Below are positions 1-8,167 of a stretch of DNA of 19,093 bases, one piece after another; positions within the stretch are counted from its first letter, which is position 1; each line of letters starts with the position of its first letter. The position numbers were made by a program, and so were the translations under genes. The notes under the pieces were generated by a model. That model searched no databases, was not told the DNA's origin, and saw only the letters and a list, made by a program, of their open reading frames with translations. The DNA is from Carex sylvatica (Eukaryota > Streptophyta > Magnoliopsida > Poales > Cyperaceae), in the NCBI GenBank assembly GCA_964058845.1, contig CAXKVR010000916.1, forward strand, positions 1 through 19,093, read 5' to 3'.

Positions 1-480
1 CTCGGTTTGTAAACCTACCTCAAATACTAGTCTGGTTGAAAGATCAAATTGGACACAGTACCTTATAGATGAGGCCTCATCTAGTGGTCAAACCAAATAA
101 TAATCAATCAATTTCAGAAAAGCAATTACAATAATACTCAAGCAAGGAAACATAATAATCAACACATAATCAAATAACTAGCAAGTAAAAAAAAGTATTC
201 GACTACATCATAACCCTAAAACTAAAAATCTACTCGAACATCATTATAGAAACAGTAAAACAAGAGTAAGAAAGACAATTTATGACAAAATCCGAAAATA
301 CAAAGAAGAATTGTCGAAAATCTTGTGTTTTCCTCCTCTTTACTTTGTCTCCAAGTCAGCCGCCAAGAATGAGTCTAGGGTTAACTCCTGTATGCTATGG
401 TACCTCTCATGGAGTAGGGAATCTCGCTTTTATGGTCTCTAGCTAACTTTCCTTTCTTCAGGCTTCTTTTCAAAATTTTA
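1..480. other. No recognisable gene; A-rich non-coding DNA
   Basis: No long open frame and no protein motif was seen on either strand. The stretch is A-rich, with a more mixed segment around 340-430. It may belong to the LTR or the sequence just inside the LTR of the probable gypsy element that follows, but I cannot place a boundary. Confidence 0.5.
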
Positions 481-1022
481 GATTTTCTGTCATATTTCGT
501 CTGACACGACCCGTATCAAAATTAACACGGACCGTACAGAATTTTTGAAAATGTCCCTGTCTTTTTCTCAGATTGTAGATCTTCTCACAAGCTTTCCGAA
601 AAGTGGTCATACACTCAAAACGGAGCTACGAGTCAAAATCTATGACTGTTTTAAGTTCGGATGCTAAAATTTCAGCATTATTCTGGTCGGGATGAGCCTG
701 ATACGACCCGGACAAGATGTTGTACGGTCCGTGTCAGAACTTCTCAAATCCAAATATCTCCTCGATTTCACCCGATTCCTGCAAATTAAGAACAAACTTG
801 CAGTAGTACTATATGCAAGGCTAATCATAAATTATATGTTATGTATGTGTATGTGTATGTTTATTTATCTGCTATGTGACTGATGCTTGATATTTATATT
901 ATTATGCTTCCGCTGCTGTTTTAACTATTATTTATGATTAGCCTTGCATGCTTAATGATTAATTAAGCACGAGGCGAGTTTGATCACACCTTAAATTCTG
1001 TATTCCTGGTTTGGGGTGTGAT
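481..1022 (+). repeat. Probable Ty3/gypsy-type LTR fragment (3' part)
   Basis: The stretch ends in TTTGGGGTGTGATA at 1009-1022, which resembles the 3' end of many plant gypsy LTRs (usually ...GGGTGTGACA). It contains two related GC-rich blocks, at about 502-541 and 699-739, both built on TGAyACGACCCG followed by an ACGGwCCGT core and CAGAA. No gypsy coding sequence is present here and no primer binding site follows 1022, so it is either a solo LTR or a truncated copy. The 5' border was not found. Lineage is not assigned. Confidence 0.4.
813..949. repeat. 20-bp perfect inverted repeat around a 97-bp loop
   Basis: Positions 813-832 (starting ATGCAAGGCTAATC) are the exact reverse complement of 930-949. 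The loop contains a TATGTGTATGTG-like stretch. The pair could form a hairpin inside the LTR-like sequence, for example as part of an RNA 3'-end signal, or mark a small foldback insertion. Confidence 0.7.
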
Positions 1023-1723
1023 AGTCATCTACCGTGATCAAGTGTAACTACCGTTACACTCCAAACCACTCCGATTGACCTACCGCTGTGATGGTCTCCT
1101 GTATCGTTACAACGATCAGCACTACTTACTTCCTTTTTATCAGCTCTTTATAAATAGAAGCTATACCAAGGTTTAGAGTATCACTCTAGCCGCCTCCAAC
1201 TTCAATATTTAATATTTACAGATCTAGAGAAAGCCGTTGTTGCTTGTGCACTACAATTTCAATATACACAATCAATTTCAAGCTTATTCAATCAATTAAC
1301 CAACTCCTAGAGTGATCCTGCGTGATCGAATTATTTACTACTTCGAGCTTTGTGCTCACCTTGCAATCCTTGTAGTCTTTGCGACTCGGATTGTGTTGTT
1401 AGGACCGTGTGACTTCCCAGAAGAATTGTAAGGGATCACCGGTTCCACCTTGTACTCCTTTCTCATTAGGTAAAGAAAGGTGCGCCATCTAGAACGTTGC
1501 GAGCCCCGGAGACGTAGACGTTAGTGTCGAACTCCGTAAACAACTCTCGTGTCAAGTGTCTCTAAACTCTACTATCTACTTTATTTACTTTACATTTAAT
1601 TTAGGACAAAGTTATGCTAGTTTCCGCCAAGAATAACTTATAGACACGTTAGAAAATTATCACTTAGACCAAAAATATAAAAATGCCTATTCACCTCCCC
1701 TCTAGGTTCCTTTGGGACCAACA
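1017..1723 (+). repeat. 5' LTR of a decayed Copia retrotransposon
   Basis: The right border is fixed by ...GGGACCAACA at 1714-1723, ending in CA directly before a primer binding site. Inside are a TATA box at 1149-1156 and a long transcribed leader ending in CACCTCCCCTCTAGGTTCC, a form common in plant Copia elements. The left border is uncertain: TG at 1017 would give about 707 bp, but 1009-1022 also looks like the end of a gypsy LTR, so the Copia LTR may be interrupted or start later. No matching 3' LTR lies in the window. Confidence 0.6.
1149..1156 (+). promoter_or_regulatory. LTR TATA box
   Basis: TATAAATA stands in the LTR about 570 bp before its end. It is the likely core promoter of the Copia element, and transcription would then start around 1180. 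Confidence 0.5.
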
Positions 1724-1725
1724 AG

Positions 1726-1737
1726 TGATATCAGAAC
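1726..1737 (+). promoter_or_regulatory. Copia primer binding site (initiator Met tRNA), mutated
   Basis: TGATATCAGAAC is two bases from the standard plant Copia site TGGTATCAGAGC, which pairs with the 3' end of initiator methionine tRNA to prime reverse transcription. Both differences are G to A. It starts 3 bases after the LTR end, as expected. Confidence 0.75.
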
Positions 1738-1790
1738 AGGAAAATCAAATTAAGATACACTTAATTTGATTATTATATTAGATCCTAGAT

Positions 1791-2340
1791 ATGGCACTAC
1801 GTACACCAAAGTTTGTTAGAGAACCTCCCATGTTAACTAATGCTATCAAAAAATTTAGTTATTGAAAAATGGTTATGACCAACTATATGAAATTGATTGA
1901 AGTATGGGAAGCTGTAGAAAATGCTTTCACACCGGTCTATGACTCTACTACCAACATAATTACCACCGAATCCAAACTTACCGAAAAAGTAGATGTTATT
2001 GCCATGAATGCTATCATGGGTGAAGTACATGAATAATTATGGATTGTGTTCTCAAATGCTAAAAATGCAAAAGAGATGTGAGATTATCTTATAACCAAAT
2101 ATGAGGGTAATAATCAAATAAAGTGAACTAAATTAGCCGGTCTAGAAACAAAATTTGAAACATTATGTGTAGAAAGTGGTGAAACTGTAGAAGATACATA
2201 TAACAGACTTTTACAAATACAACATGAATTCGTAGAACTTGATCAACCTCTTTCTAAAAATAAGAATGTAGAAAAATTGTTAAGAGTTATGCTTAGGAAA
2301 CTCGGATGGGAATCAATGATAAGTGCGCTAGAGGTATTGT
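1791..2340 (+). pseudogene. Truncated Copia gag (UBN2-type), pseudogene
   Basis: Translating from the ATG at 1791 gives a plant Copia gag-like protein of the UBN2/DUF4219 type. Gag forms the virus-like particle that packages the element RNA. Recognisable blocks are VWEAVENAF, the FSNAKNAKEM/DYL block, KLAGLETKFETL, and a 'VEDTYNRLLQI' segment near the end. Four in-frame stops occur: TGA 1863, TAA 2034, TGA 2079 and TGA 2124. The three TGA codons fall where the family usually has tryptophan. Similarity stops near 2340, before the zinc knuckle, and no protease or pol follows, so this is a gag fragment. It follows the LTR and PBS in correct order. Dead copy; identification to Copia gag is fairly sure. 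Confidence 0.75.
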
Positions 2341-2738
2341 ACCTCCCATTTTCACCAAGATGCACCCAAAAACAGTTGAGGCAACGCTGCAACAAAGCAT
2401 CTAGTTATTCAATAATAATCAGTAAATATTTTGTACACATACACATAGGGATTCCCTATAGTAAATATTAAGATGTGCGTTAGGATTACATACTGGTCCG
2501 AGATATAACCAATCATACTATAAATCATACCTTTGATATCTACTATGTGATGTAACCATGAAATAATATTTCATACATTTACTGTAAATAGTCCATTCGG
2601 AACCGTACTTGAATCCCCTTCCCTATGAAAAGTGAAACACCGAACATTTTTTGTCAACAAACTACATGTTCGAAATGTTAAACCATTATGAGTAATCTAC
2701 AATTATAAATATATATTGCTAATTTAAATAATTAAACA
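2341..2738. other. Unassigned AT-rich DNA between gag fragment and MULE
   Basis: I see no gene here. The sequence after 2340 no longer matches gag, so there is a junction or deletion. A short palindrome, TGAAATAATATTTCA, lies near 2559. A run of simple AT-rich sequence leads into the outer terminal repeat of the next element. Confidence 0.5.
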
Positions 2739-3034
2739 AATAATTACCATTTTTTTATTTTCTCTTTTGTTTGAGATGAGTGAGTACTGAGTACTTATGA
2801 GTGGGAGCTGAGTTTTTTAAAAATAACAATTTTTATAATTAATTTATTAAAAATAATCACGGCTCAACGAGATTTTTAAAAATACCCACCCCGTATATAA
2901 ATTCGACGGTCCGAGATTTTTTTATTCCGCCCCGTGGATAAAATAGACGGACCCGATTTATTGCCCCACCCCGTGGAAAAAATACAAGGGCAAAATTAAT
3001 CTTTGGGTCTGTGGAAAAAATCCACTGCCCGGGG
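2739..3034 (+). repeat. Left terminal inverted repeat of the MULE
   Basis: It pairs with 5975-6156 in opposite orientation. The perfect core is 2812-2838. Further in, blocks around CACGG, CACGGTCCGA and CCGTGGAwAAAwT match the other end with indels. The CCGTGGAwAAA block occurs several times inside the repeat (near 2931, 2971 and 3010), so the arm has its own short repeat structure. The outermost 50 bases match only weakly. Confidence 0.7.
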
Positions 3035-3047
3035 TCTATATATAGAC
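3035..3047 (+). promoter_or_regulatory. TATA box at inner edge of the left MULE repeat
   Basis: TCTATATATAGAC sits just inside the left terminal repeat and is followed by a CT-rich leader (3059-3150) of the kind seen in plant 5' untranslated exons. It would drive the PMD gene. Confidence 0.55.
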
Positions 3048-3229
3048 TATGACTGTGGTTTCTCTCTCCTCACAATTCATTTTATCAAAATCCAACTCTC
3101 TCTCCTCCCATTCGAATTTTCACCAAAATTTCTCCTCTTCACCAAATTTGCAAGTAAGTCCCTCTATTTTTTTAAAATTTTATTTGTAGTGTAAAAATAG
3201 TAGTAGATTAGTCTAATTATGTGTAGAAT

Positions 3230-3590
3230 GTACCAAAATTAGTATAATGTAGTTCAGTTAGTGTTAATTAGATTTAATTAGGATTAATTAATTACGGTAC
3301 CGAATTTAATGGTAATTAGTGTTAATATAGGTACCAAATTTTTTGTAATTGGTGATAATTAAGGTACCAAAGTTAGTTTTAATTTTATTTTGAATTTTTT
3401 AGGCCAAAATTGTAGCGTAATTAGTGTTAATTAGTTGTAATTATAGTTTATTAATTAAGGTACCGAATTTAGTGGTAATTAGTGTTATTGTAGGTACCAA
3501 ATTAGTTGTAATTAGTGATAATTAAGATTCCAAAGTTAGTTTTAATCTTGTTTTGATTTTTTTATTCCAAAATTTTACCGTAATTAGCCT
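3230..3590 (+). repeat. Two tandem copies of a 163-bp AT-rich unit in PMD intron 1
   Basis: GGTACCGAATTTA begins at 3296 and again at 3459. Both copies go on with the same order of blocks: GTTAAT/GTTATT, GGTACCAAATT, GATAATTAAG, CCAAAGTTAG. The copies differ by scattered changes. Confidence 0.65.
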
Positions 3591-3965
3591 ATTTTAGCAT
3601 TTTTTAGTATAGTTTTCCTTGTTTTAGCATATTTGACCCGAATAAGCATATTTTTTTGCATATTAGCGTAATGTAGCATATTTTGACCGCAATTAGCATA
3701 TTTTAGCATTGATAGAGAATATTTTTGTTTGTTTTAGCATATTTTACCGAATAACATATTTTTCATATTAGCCTAATTTAGCATATTTTTATCGTAATTA
3801 GCGTATTTTAGAATATTTGAGTATATTTTTGCTTGTTTTAGCATATTTTGCCCGAATAACATATTTTTTGCATATTACCGCAATTAGGTAATTTTCAGCA
3901 CAATTAGCGTATTTTAGCATATTTTAGTATATTTTTTCATATTAGCCTAATTTAGCGTATTTTAG
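3591..3965 (+). repeat. Degenerate TTAGCATATTTT repeats in PMD intron 1
   Basis: The motif TTAGCATATTTT and variants (TTAGCGTATTTTAG, GCATATTAGCCTAATTTAGC) recur many times to the end of the intron. It has no coding potential. Confidence 0.6.
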
Positions 3966-4959
3966 CCATTTGTTGTATGTTTAATTTTTTTTTAAACGTA
4001 GAATGGTTAGGGGACGGCCTGGAATATATCAGTCCTTTGTTATGGATGAGTCACAAGGAGCACCGAGTCTCACTGGCATCTCGAGAGGTACTTGATTACT
4101 TTTTTTTCCTTGTTTTTTTTAAGTTCAAATTTTGTCGAGTTCTCGTATTTTTAGGTTTTTATGTTGTTTACTTTTTTCAACGCAGATGTCAAGAGTCGGT
4201 ATTGTGGTATGCAGTACTACTCGCTGATGGACCCGTATCTATGAAATTTGGGGTTGCACCATTTGGTCGATATTATGGAGGAATAAAATAATGCTATTAA
4301 TGCGTCCCTTATTGCATGACAAGTGGAGCGATGACGTCCTGAGACGTACACATTCCACTTACTGTTTGGAGATATGACAGTAACTCTCCAAGACATGAGT
4401 GCCCTATGGGGTTTGCCCATCCAGGGCGAGCCCGTTGGTGGCATATCAGACCCCACTGAAGCTAGTGAGAACACGATTAATGCCAGACTCGTAGAGCTGT
4501 TGGAAGCGGGGCCAGATATACGCGATAATGGTGGAAAGTCCAGGTACGCTCTAAAGAGGACGAAACTGCGAACTTTGTTTCAGGCAGGTCTGCATTGACA
4601 TTCCATGCCGCTCGAGATTGAGATGTACTCATACAAACTACTCTAGATATATTTATTTTGTACTTTATTTTATGCCGAAAAATGAGTTCCTTTGTAATTT
4701 CATCATTACAGATACACACGAGGTTTCGTGATGGACTTATTTGGTTCCATCATGTTTGCTGATTAAAATGGTGATACCATTTCGATGTGCTATCTAGAGC
4801 TGATGCGAGACCTTCGAGCGTCAAAAAAGTAAAACTTGGGTGGGGCTTTCCTGACACATCTTTACTACAATTTGTGCCAGAAACATAGGAACAACCTATT
4901 TTGGCACTGGCTAAACAATAGAATTTTCTCCACATTGATTTCGGCCCCTGATTTGGCCA

Positions 4960-5671
4960 GGAACAGAAGCACTCCTTCAGCAGTTCAGGCAATTTTTGAG
5001 AGCCGACATCTCACGATCTGTTTTTAGATTTTGTATGAAACTTCACAGTCTTGTTCTATGATATCAAGACTGCGTGTCGGTCAATTTTTATAATTTTTGG
5101 AGATGTTTTGCTATGTTAACCAGAGGTGCAAAGTTGGACTCAGAATTACTCCTTAAGCAGTTCGGGCAATTTTCGAGAGCCAATATCTCACTATCCGTTT
5201 TGAGATTTTGTATGAAACTTCACAGTCTTGTTCTACGATGTTAAGACTGCATATCAATCAATTTTCATAATTTTTGGAGATGTTTTGCTATGTTAACCAG
5301 AGGTACAGAGTTGGGCTTAGAAGCACTCCTTCAGCAGTTCGGGCAATTTTCGAGAGCCGATATCTCACGATCTGTTTTGAGATTTTGTATGAAACTTCAT
5401 AGTTTTGTTTTACAATGTCAAGACTACATGTTGGTCAATTTTTATGATTTTTTGAGATGTTTTGCTATGTTAACCAGAGGTGCAAAATTGGGCTCAGAAA
5501 TACTCCTTCAGCAGTTCGGGTAATTTTCGAGAGCCCACGATCTATTTTAAGATTTTGTATGAAACTTTACAGTCTTATTCTACAATGTCAAGTCTACATT
5601 TTGATTAATTTTCATGATTTTTTGAGATGTTTTGCTATGTTAACGAGAGGTGCAAAGTTGGACTGAGAATG
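4960..5671 (+). repeat. 177-bp tandem array, four copies
   Basis: GTTTTGCTATGTTAAC occurs at 5105, 5282, 5459 and 5629, giving periods of 177, 177 and 170. The first unit is partial: its CTCCTTCAGCAGTTC block near 4971 corresponds to the one near 5325. The last unit lacks 7 bases. Because 177 is a multiple of three, open frames cross unit borders and give repeated peptides (for example at 5290-5523), but no protein family is recognisable, so I treat these as a by-product of the repeat. Confidence 0.85.
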
Positions 5672-5770
5672 CAAATTAAACTAAATTCCAAACAAACTGA
5701 ACAACATAATCTCCAAATATAAATTAAATTAAATTTCAAACAAACTGAACAACATAATCTCAAAATACAA
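5671..5770 (+). repeat. 48-bp direct duplication
   Basis: Two near-identical units share CAAACAAACTGAACAACATA. The shared block at 5699 recurs at 5747. They follow the 177-bp array directly. Confidence 0.75.
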
Positions 5771-5831
5771 ATTAACATATGAATATAAATAGTAAACACG
5801 TAAATGAACAATTGCAGAAAAATGAAAATAC

Positions 5832-5961
5832 CTGATTTAGCAGCTGAACAGTAACTTCTTTCTCCTCCTCCTCCTCTCCTTCTCTCCTTCTCTTCCCCCT
5901 CCGTCTCTCTTTCTCCGTCTCTCTCGTCCTCTATGTGATCAGATTAAAGCCCTATTTATAG
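5832..5961 (-). promoter_or_regulatory. Minus-strand TATA box and purine-rich leader from the right MULE repeat
   Basis: Read on the minus strand, CTATAAATAG (5952-5961) is followed by a long purine-rich tract and then AATCAG|GTATTTTC, a fair splice donor at 5832/5831. The plus strand accordingly shows CTCCTCCTCCTCC. This mirrors the left end, where a TATA box and leader run inward. No coding exon was found downstream on the minus strand, so only the promoter and leader seem to remain. Confidence 0.45.
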
Positions 5962-5974
5962 TGTAAAAAAAAAA

Positions 5975-6156
5975 TGGCCGGGCCGTGGATTTTTTTCCAC
6001 GAGGCGGATTAAATAATTCGGACCGTGAAATTTATCCACGGATTGGGTATCTTTAAAAATTCTGCCGAACCGTGGTTATTTTTAATAAAATATTTATAAA
6101 AATTGTTATTTTTAAAAAACTCGGGAGTGAGAGAAAAGATAAAACAATAATTAATA
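5975..6156 (-). repeat. Right terminal inverted repeat of the MULE
   Basis: It is the reverse complement of the left arm: perfect over 6094-6120, and recognisable through CCGAACCGTGG (6065), CGGACCGTG (6019) and CCGTGGATTTTTTTCCACG (about 5984). It is shorter than the left arm because one internal CCGTGG block is missing. Confidence 0.7.
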
Positions 6157-6620
6157 GGTAGATATAAAAAATAGACTACAACTGTAAAAGCCAACACTAG
6201 ATTTCACTTAACTACCACTGACTTTTTCATCAATAGTTTTTGAAATCTACCGTTGGCTTTTCCAATGGTAAAGTCATTTTTCGAATTTTTGAAAAATTGA
6301 CGGCATGTTTGGAATTTTTTTCTTCAGAGTATTGAATAAAAATTTCAAAAATAAGAGACAAAAAACAAACGAGACCAGAATGTTGATGAGAAAATGGACA
6401 AAGGACAAAGTTTCGTCATTTGATAATTCTTAAATTTGTGAAAATGACAAAGGACCATAAATTTTAAAACTGTCCTTTCTCATTTGGTCATGCCACATCA
6501 CCAGAAATATGAACTACTTAATAATAGATTAATAAAACATAATTTGATTATTCATCCGTTAGTCATGACCAAAAACAATGAGAACATAGACATTGTACAG
6601 ATTTTCAACATATTTTCCCA
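6157..6620. other. Unassigned non-coding DNA
   Basis: No gene or known element was seen. Around 6251-6271 CCGTTGG and CCAATGG can pair as a short hairpin. The rest is AT-rich. Confidence 0.5.
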
Positions 6621-6649
6621 CCACTCTATTTTTTATATCGAGAAATAAA

Positions 6650-7320
6650 AAAATTAGTTACAATATGTATAAATTGGTTACAATAAATTATTTTTGAAAC
6701 AAATAAAAATGGTTGACATTGGTTGCAAGAGTTTTGGTAACAATATATTTACAACTAACTCTTGGGTTGCAATAATAATTTATTTATTGCAACTATAATT
6801 TGATTGCTAGGCAGAAGTAGCAATAAGGTATTGCAACTAAATACATGGTTACTATTGCGCATTTATCACAACAAAATGGTAGCAATAATACAGTATATCG
6901 CAACGAAATTCATAATTGTAACTTGCGTAATAATTTATTACAACTAAATAAATGGTTGTTATTGCACATTTATCGCAACTAGTAGCAATAAGATATTATA
7001 ATTCAATAAAATTCATGATTGCAACTTGTGTAATTTTTGTAACTAAATTTTAGTTACATGAAATGCATAACAATAATCTATTGCTACTAATTAAATTAAC
7101 AATTTAACCGTTGCTATTACGTATTTATTGCAACCAAAAAAGATAACAATAAGATAGTATATCACAATTGAATCGATTGTTACAATTTGTGCAATTCTTG
7201 CAATCAAATTTTAGTTGTATGAAATGTGTACCAATAATTTATTGCAATCAAATAAACAGTTGCGATTGCACATTTAACACAACTGAAAAACTGTAGTTAT
7301 AATATAATGTATTACAACAT
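6650..7320. repeat. Degenerate TTGCAACTAAAT-type repeat block
   Basis: Short words such as TTGCAAC, GGTTACAATAA, ATTGCGCATTTAT and TAGCAATAAGATA recur throughout in both orientations. A block of the form ATTGCrCATTTATCrCAAC appears near 6854, 6960, 7115 and 7266 (spacings about 106, 155 and 151), so there is an overlying larger period. Subterminal arrays of short words like this are seen in plant CACTA and other DNA transposons, but I found no CACTA terminal repeat. Confidence 0.65.
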
Positions 7321-7910
7321 AACCCTGATGTTGTCAAATTGGAATTTTGTTCCTTCAATTTAGTAAGTTGTTACTGATGTTAATGTTAAATTTTGACATC
7401 TTAACTTCATAGATGAAGTCATATTTTTTAATATTTGCAGCAAAATGTATTATATTTATTCTTTCTTTTTGAAGTTACTTATTACTTTTTATTCAGTTCA
7501 ACTTTCAAAAAACAATATCACATTAAAAGAATAAAAATAAATATAAACAATAAGCCAAAAAAATCGTTTATTCTCTTTTAATAGAGCTTTTAATAATTTC
7601 TTGTTACATATATAATACAAGCTTTTATTAAATTTCTATCATAATTAGAAGAAATATAAAAAAAAAAGTAAATTGGATATGAATAGAGAAATTTCTCTAT
7701 TTGTTACTCTGAAAATGTTACAATCTTTTTAATTTTGCATTGTAAACTATTTTCTTTAAGTTATTTTTTTAAGGCGCATTAATTAGTTGTTTCTTAGGTG
7801 CAATAATTATTTCTTGTAAAATGTTTTTTTAATCATATTATAATATATTTTTTGTTTCCTTTTATGTTTGTATTCATTTTGAGTAAATTATAAAATTAGA
7901 AATTAGTATG
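7321..7910. other. AT-rich intergenic DNA upstream of the F-box gene
   Basis: No gene, clear repeat or conserved block was seen. It probably includes the distal promoter of the F-box gene. Confidence 0.5.
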
Positions 7911-7912
7911 AA

Positions 7913-7920
7913 TATAAAAA
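7913..7920 (+). promoter_or_regulatory. Possible TATA box of the F-box gene
   Basis: TATAAAAA lies 242 bases before the main start codon and 164 bases before the upstream ORF. Composition turns clearly more GC-rich about 50 bases later (from 7965), which fits a transcribed leader. The site is common in AT-rich DNA, so this is only a candidate. Confidence 0.35.
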
Positions 7921-8068
7921 GAGAAAAATAATCTAAACTCTCAATATTCAAAATACTCTGTCATCGATCGGCGCGGAGAGATAGGAATCCATATCCTCCC
8001 CGGTACCGTAAAAAGTAATCTTTTACAAGTATCATAATAACGGTCCAGATTACTCCTCAGCCGGTGCC

Positions 8069-8167
8069 TATTCGGGATGGCGCAGGGGTCAGTATTGTTT
8101 GTGCATTGTGATTCGTCCAAAGTTAAAAGAACGTTCCATATCAACTAATTCGGGATGGCGCAGGGGG
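8069..8167 (+). repeat. Direct repeat of the start-codon region
   Basis: ATTCGGGATGGCGCAGGGG occurs at about 8070 and again at 8148, exactly 78 bases apart. The second copy carries the F-box gene start codon and the first carries the upstream ORF start in the same reading frame. Confidence 0.85.
8077..8148 (+). CDS. Upstream ORF in the F-box gene leader, 23 codons
   Basis: ATG 8077 opens a 23-residue frame starting MAQGS and ending at TAA 8146-8148, seven bases before the main ATG at 8155. It has the same start-codon context (CGGGATGGCG) and the same frame as the main ORF because both come from the duplicated segment. If the leader is transcribed from upstream of 8077, it would be translated first and could lower translation of the F-box protein. 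There is no evidence that the peptide itself has a function. Confidence 0.4.
   Translation: MAQGSVLFVHCDSSKVKRTFHIN

Larger units (their letters stand above)
3060..5027 (+). pseudogene. Plant mobile domain (PMD, aminotransferase-like) gene, pseudogene
   Basis: Inferred structure: CT-rich leader exon about 3060-3153 (donor GTAAGT at 3154), intron to 4001, exon 4002-4087 with ATG 4003, exon 4186-4624, exon from 4712 onward. All junction phases join. Exon 3 gives the RPETYTFHL block, then FGDMTVTLQDMSALWGLPI. Exon 4 gives YTRGFVMDLFGSIMF, LELMRDLR and GGAFLTHLYYNLC. These are conserved blocks of the PMD family (PF10536), which includes Arabidopsis MAIN/MAIL proteins and many transposon-borne copies; its biochemical role in transposons is not known. 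Stops lie in frame at 4242, 4284, 4317, 4332, 4596, 4764 and 4830, with no frameshift. The 3' end runs into the 177-bp array near 4965, so the C-terminus is missing or replaced. Family call firm; splice sites inferred. Confidence 0.75.
2739..6156 (+). mobile_element. Mutator-like element (MULE) carrying a PMD gene
   Basis: The element is defined by long, diverged inverted terminal repeats: about 2739-3034 on the left and 5975-6156 on the right. A 27-bp stretch is perfectly inverted between 2812-2838 and 6094-6120, and matching GC-rich blocks lie further in. Between them are a spliced, broken plant-mobile-domain gene on the plus strand, a 177-bp tandem array and a CT-rich leader on the minus strand. 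No MURA-type transposase domain was seen, so it is non-autonomous or has lost it. Long terminal repeats of this size with internal genes are typical of MULEs, and PMD genes of the transposon-linked class are known from plant mobile elements. Exact ends and the expected 9-bp target duplication could not be fixed. Confidence 0.7.

Noticed and set aside
1833..2030. Minus-strand 65-codon open frame
   Set aside because: It is the antisense shadow of the Copia gag fragment.
1791..2340. The two Copia remnants being two ends of one element
   Set aside because: Their LTRs, leaders and gag sequences differ, and each has its own primer binding site, so they are separate families.
5290..5666. Open frames with repeated peptides in the 177-bp array
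   Set aside because: The frame stays open because the unit is a multiple of three; no family is recognised and units carry stops in places.
6620..7320. CACTA transposon
   Set aside because: The subterminal-like words are suggestive, but no CACTA/TAGTG ends or target duplication were found, so it is listed only as a repeat.
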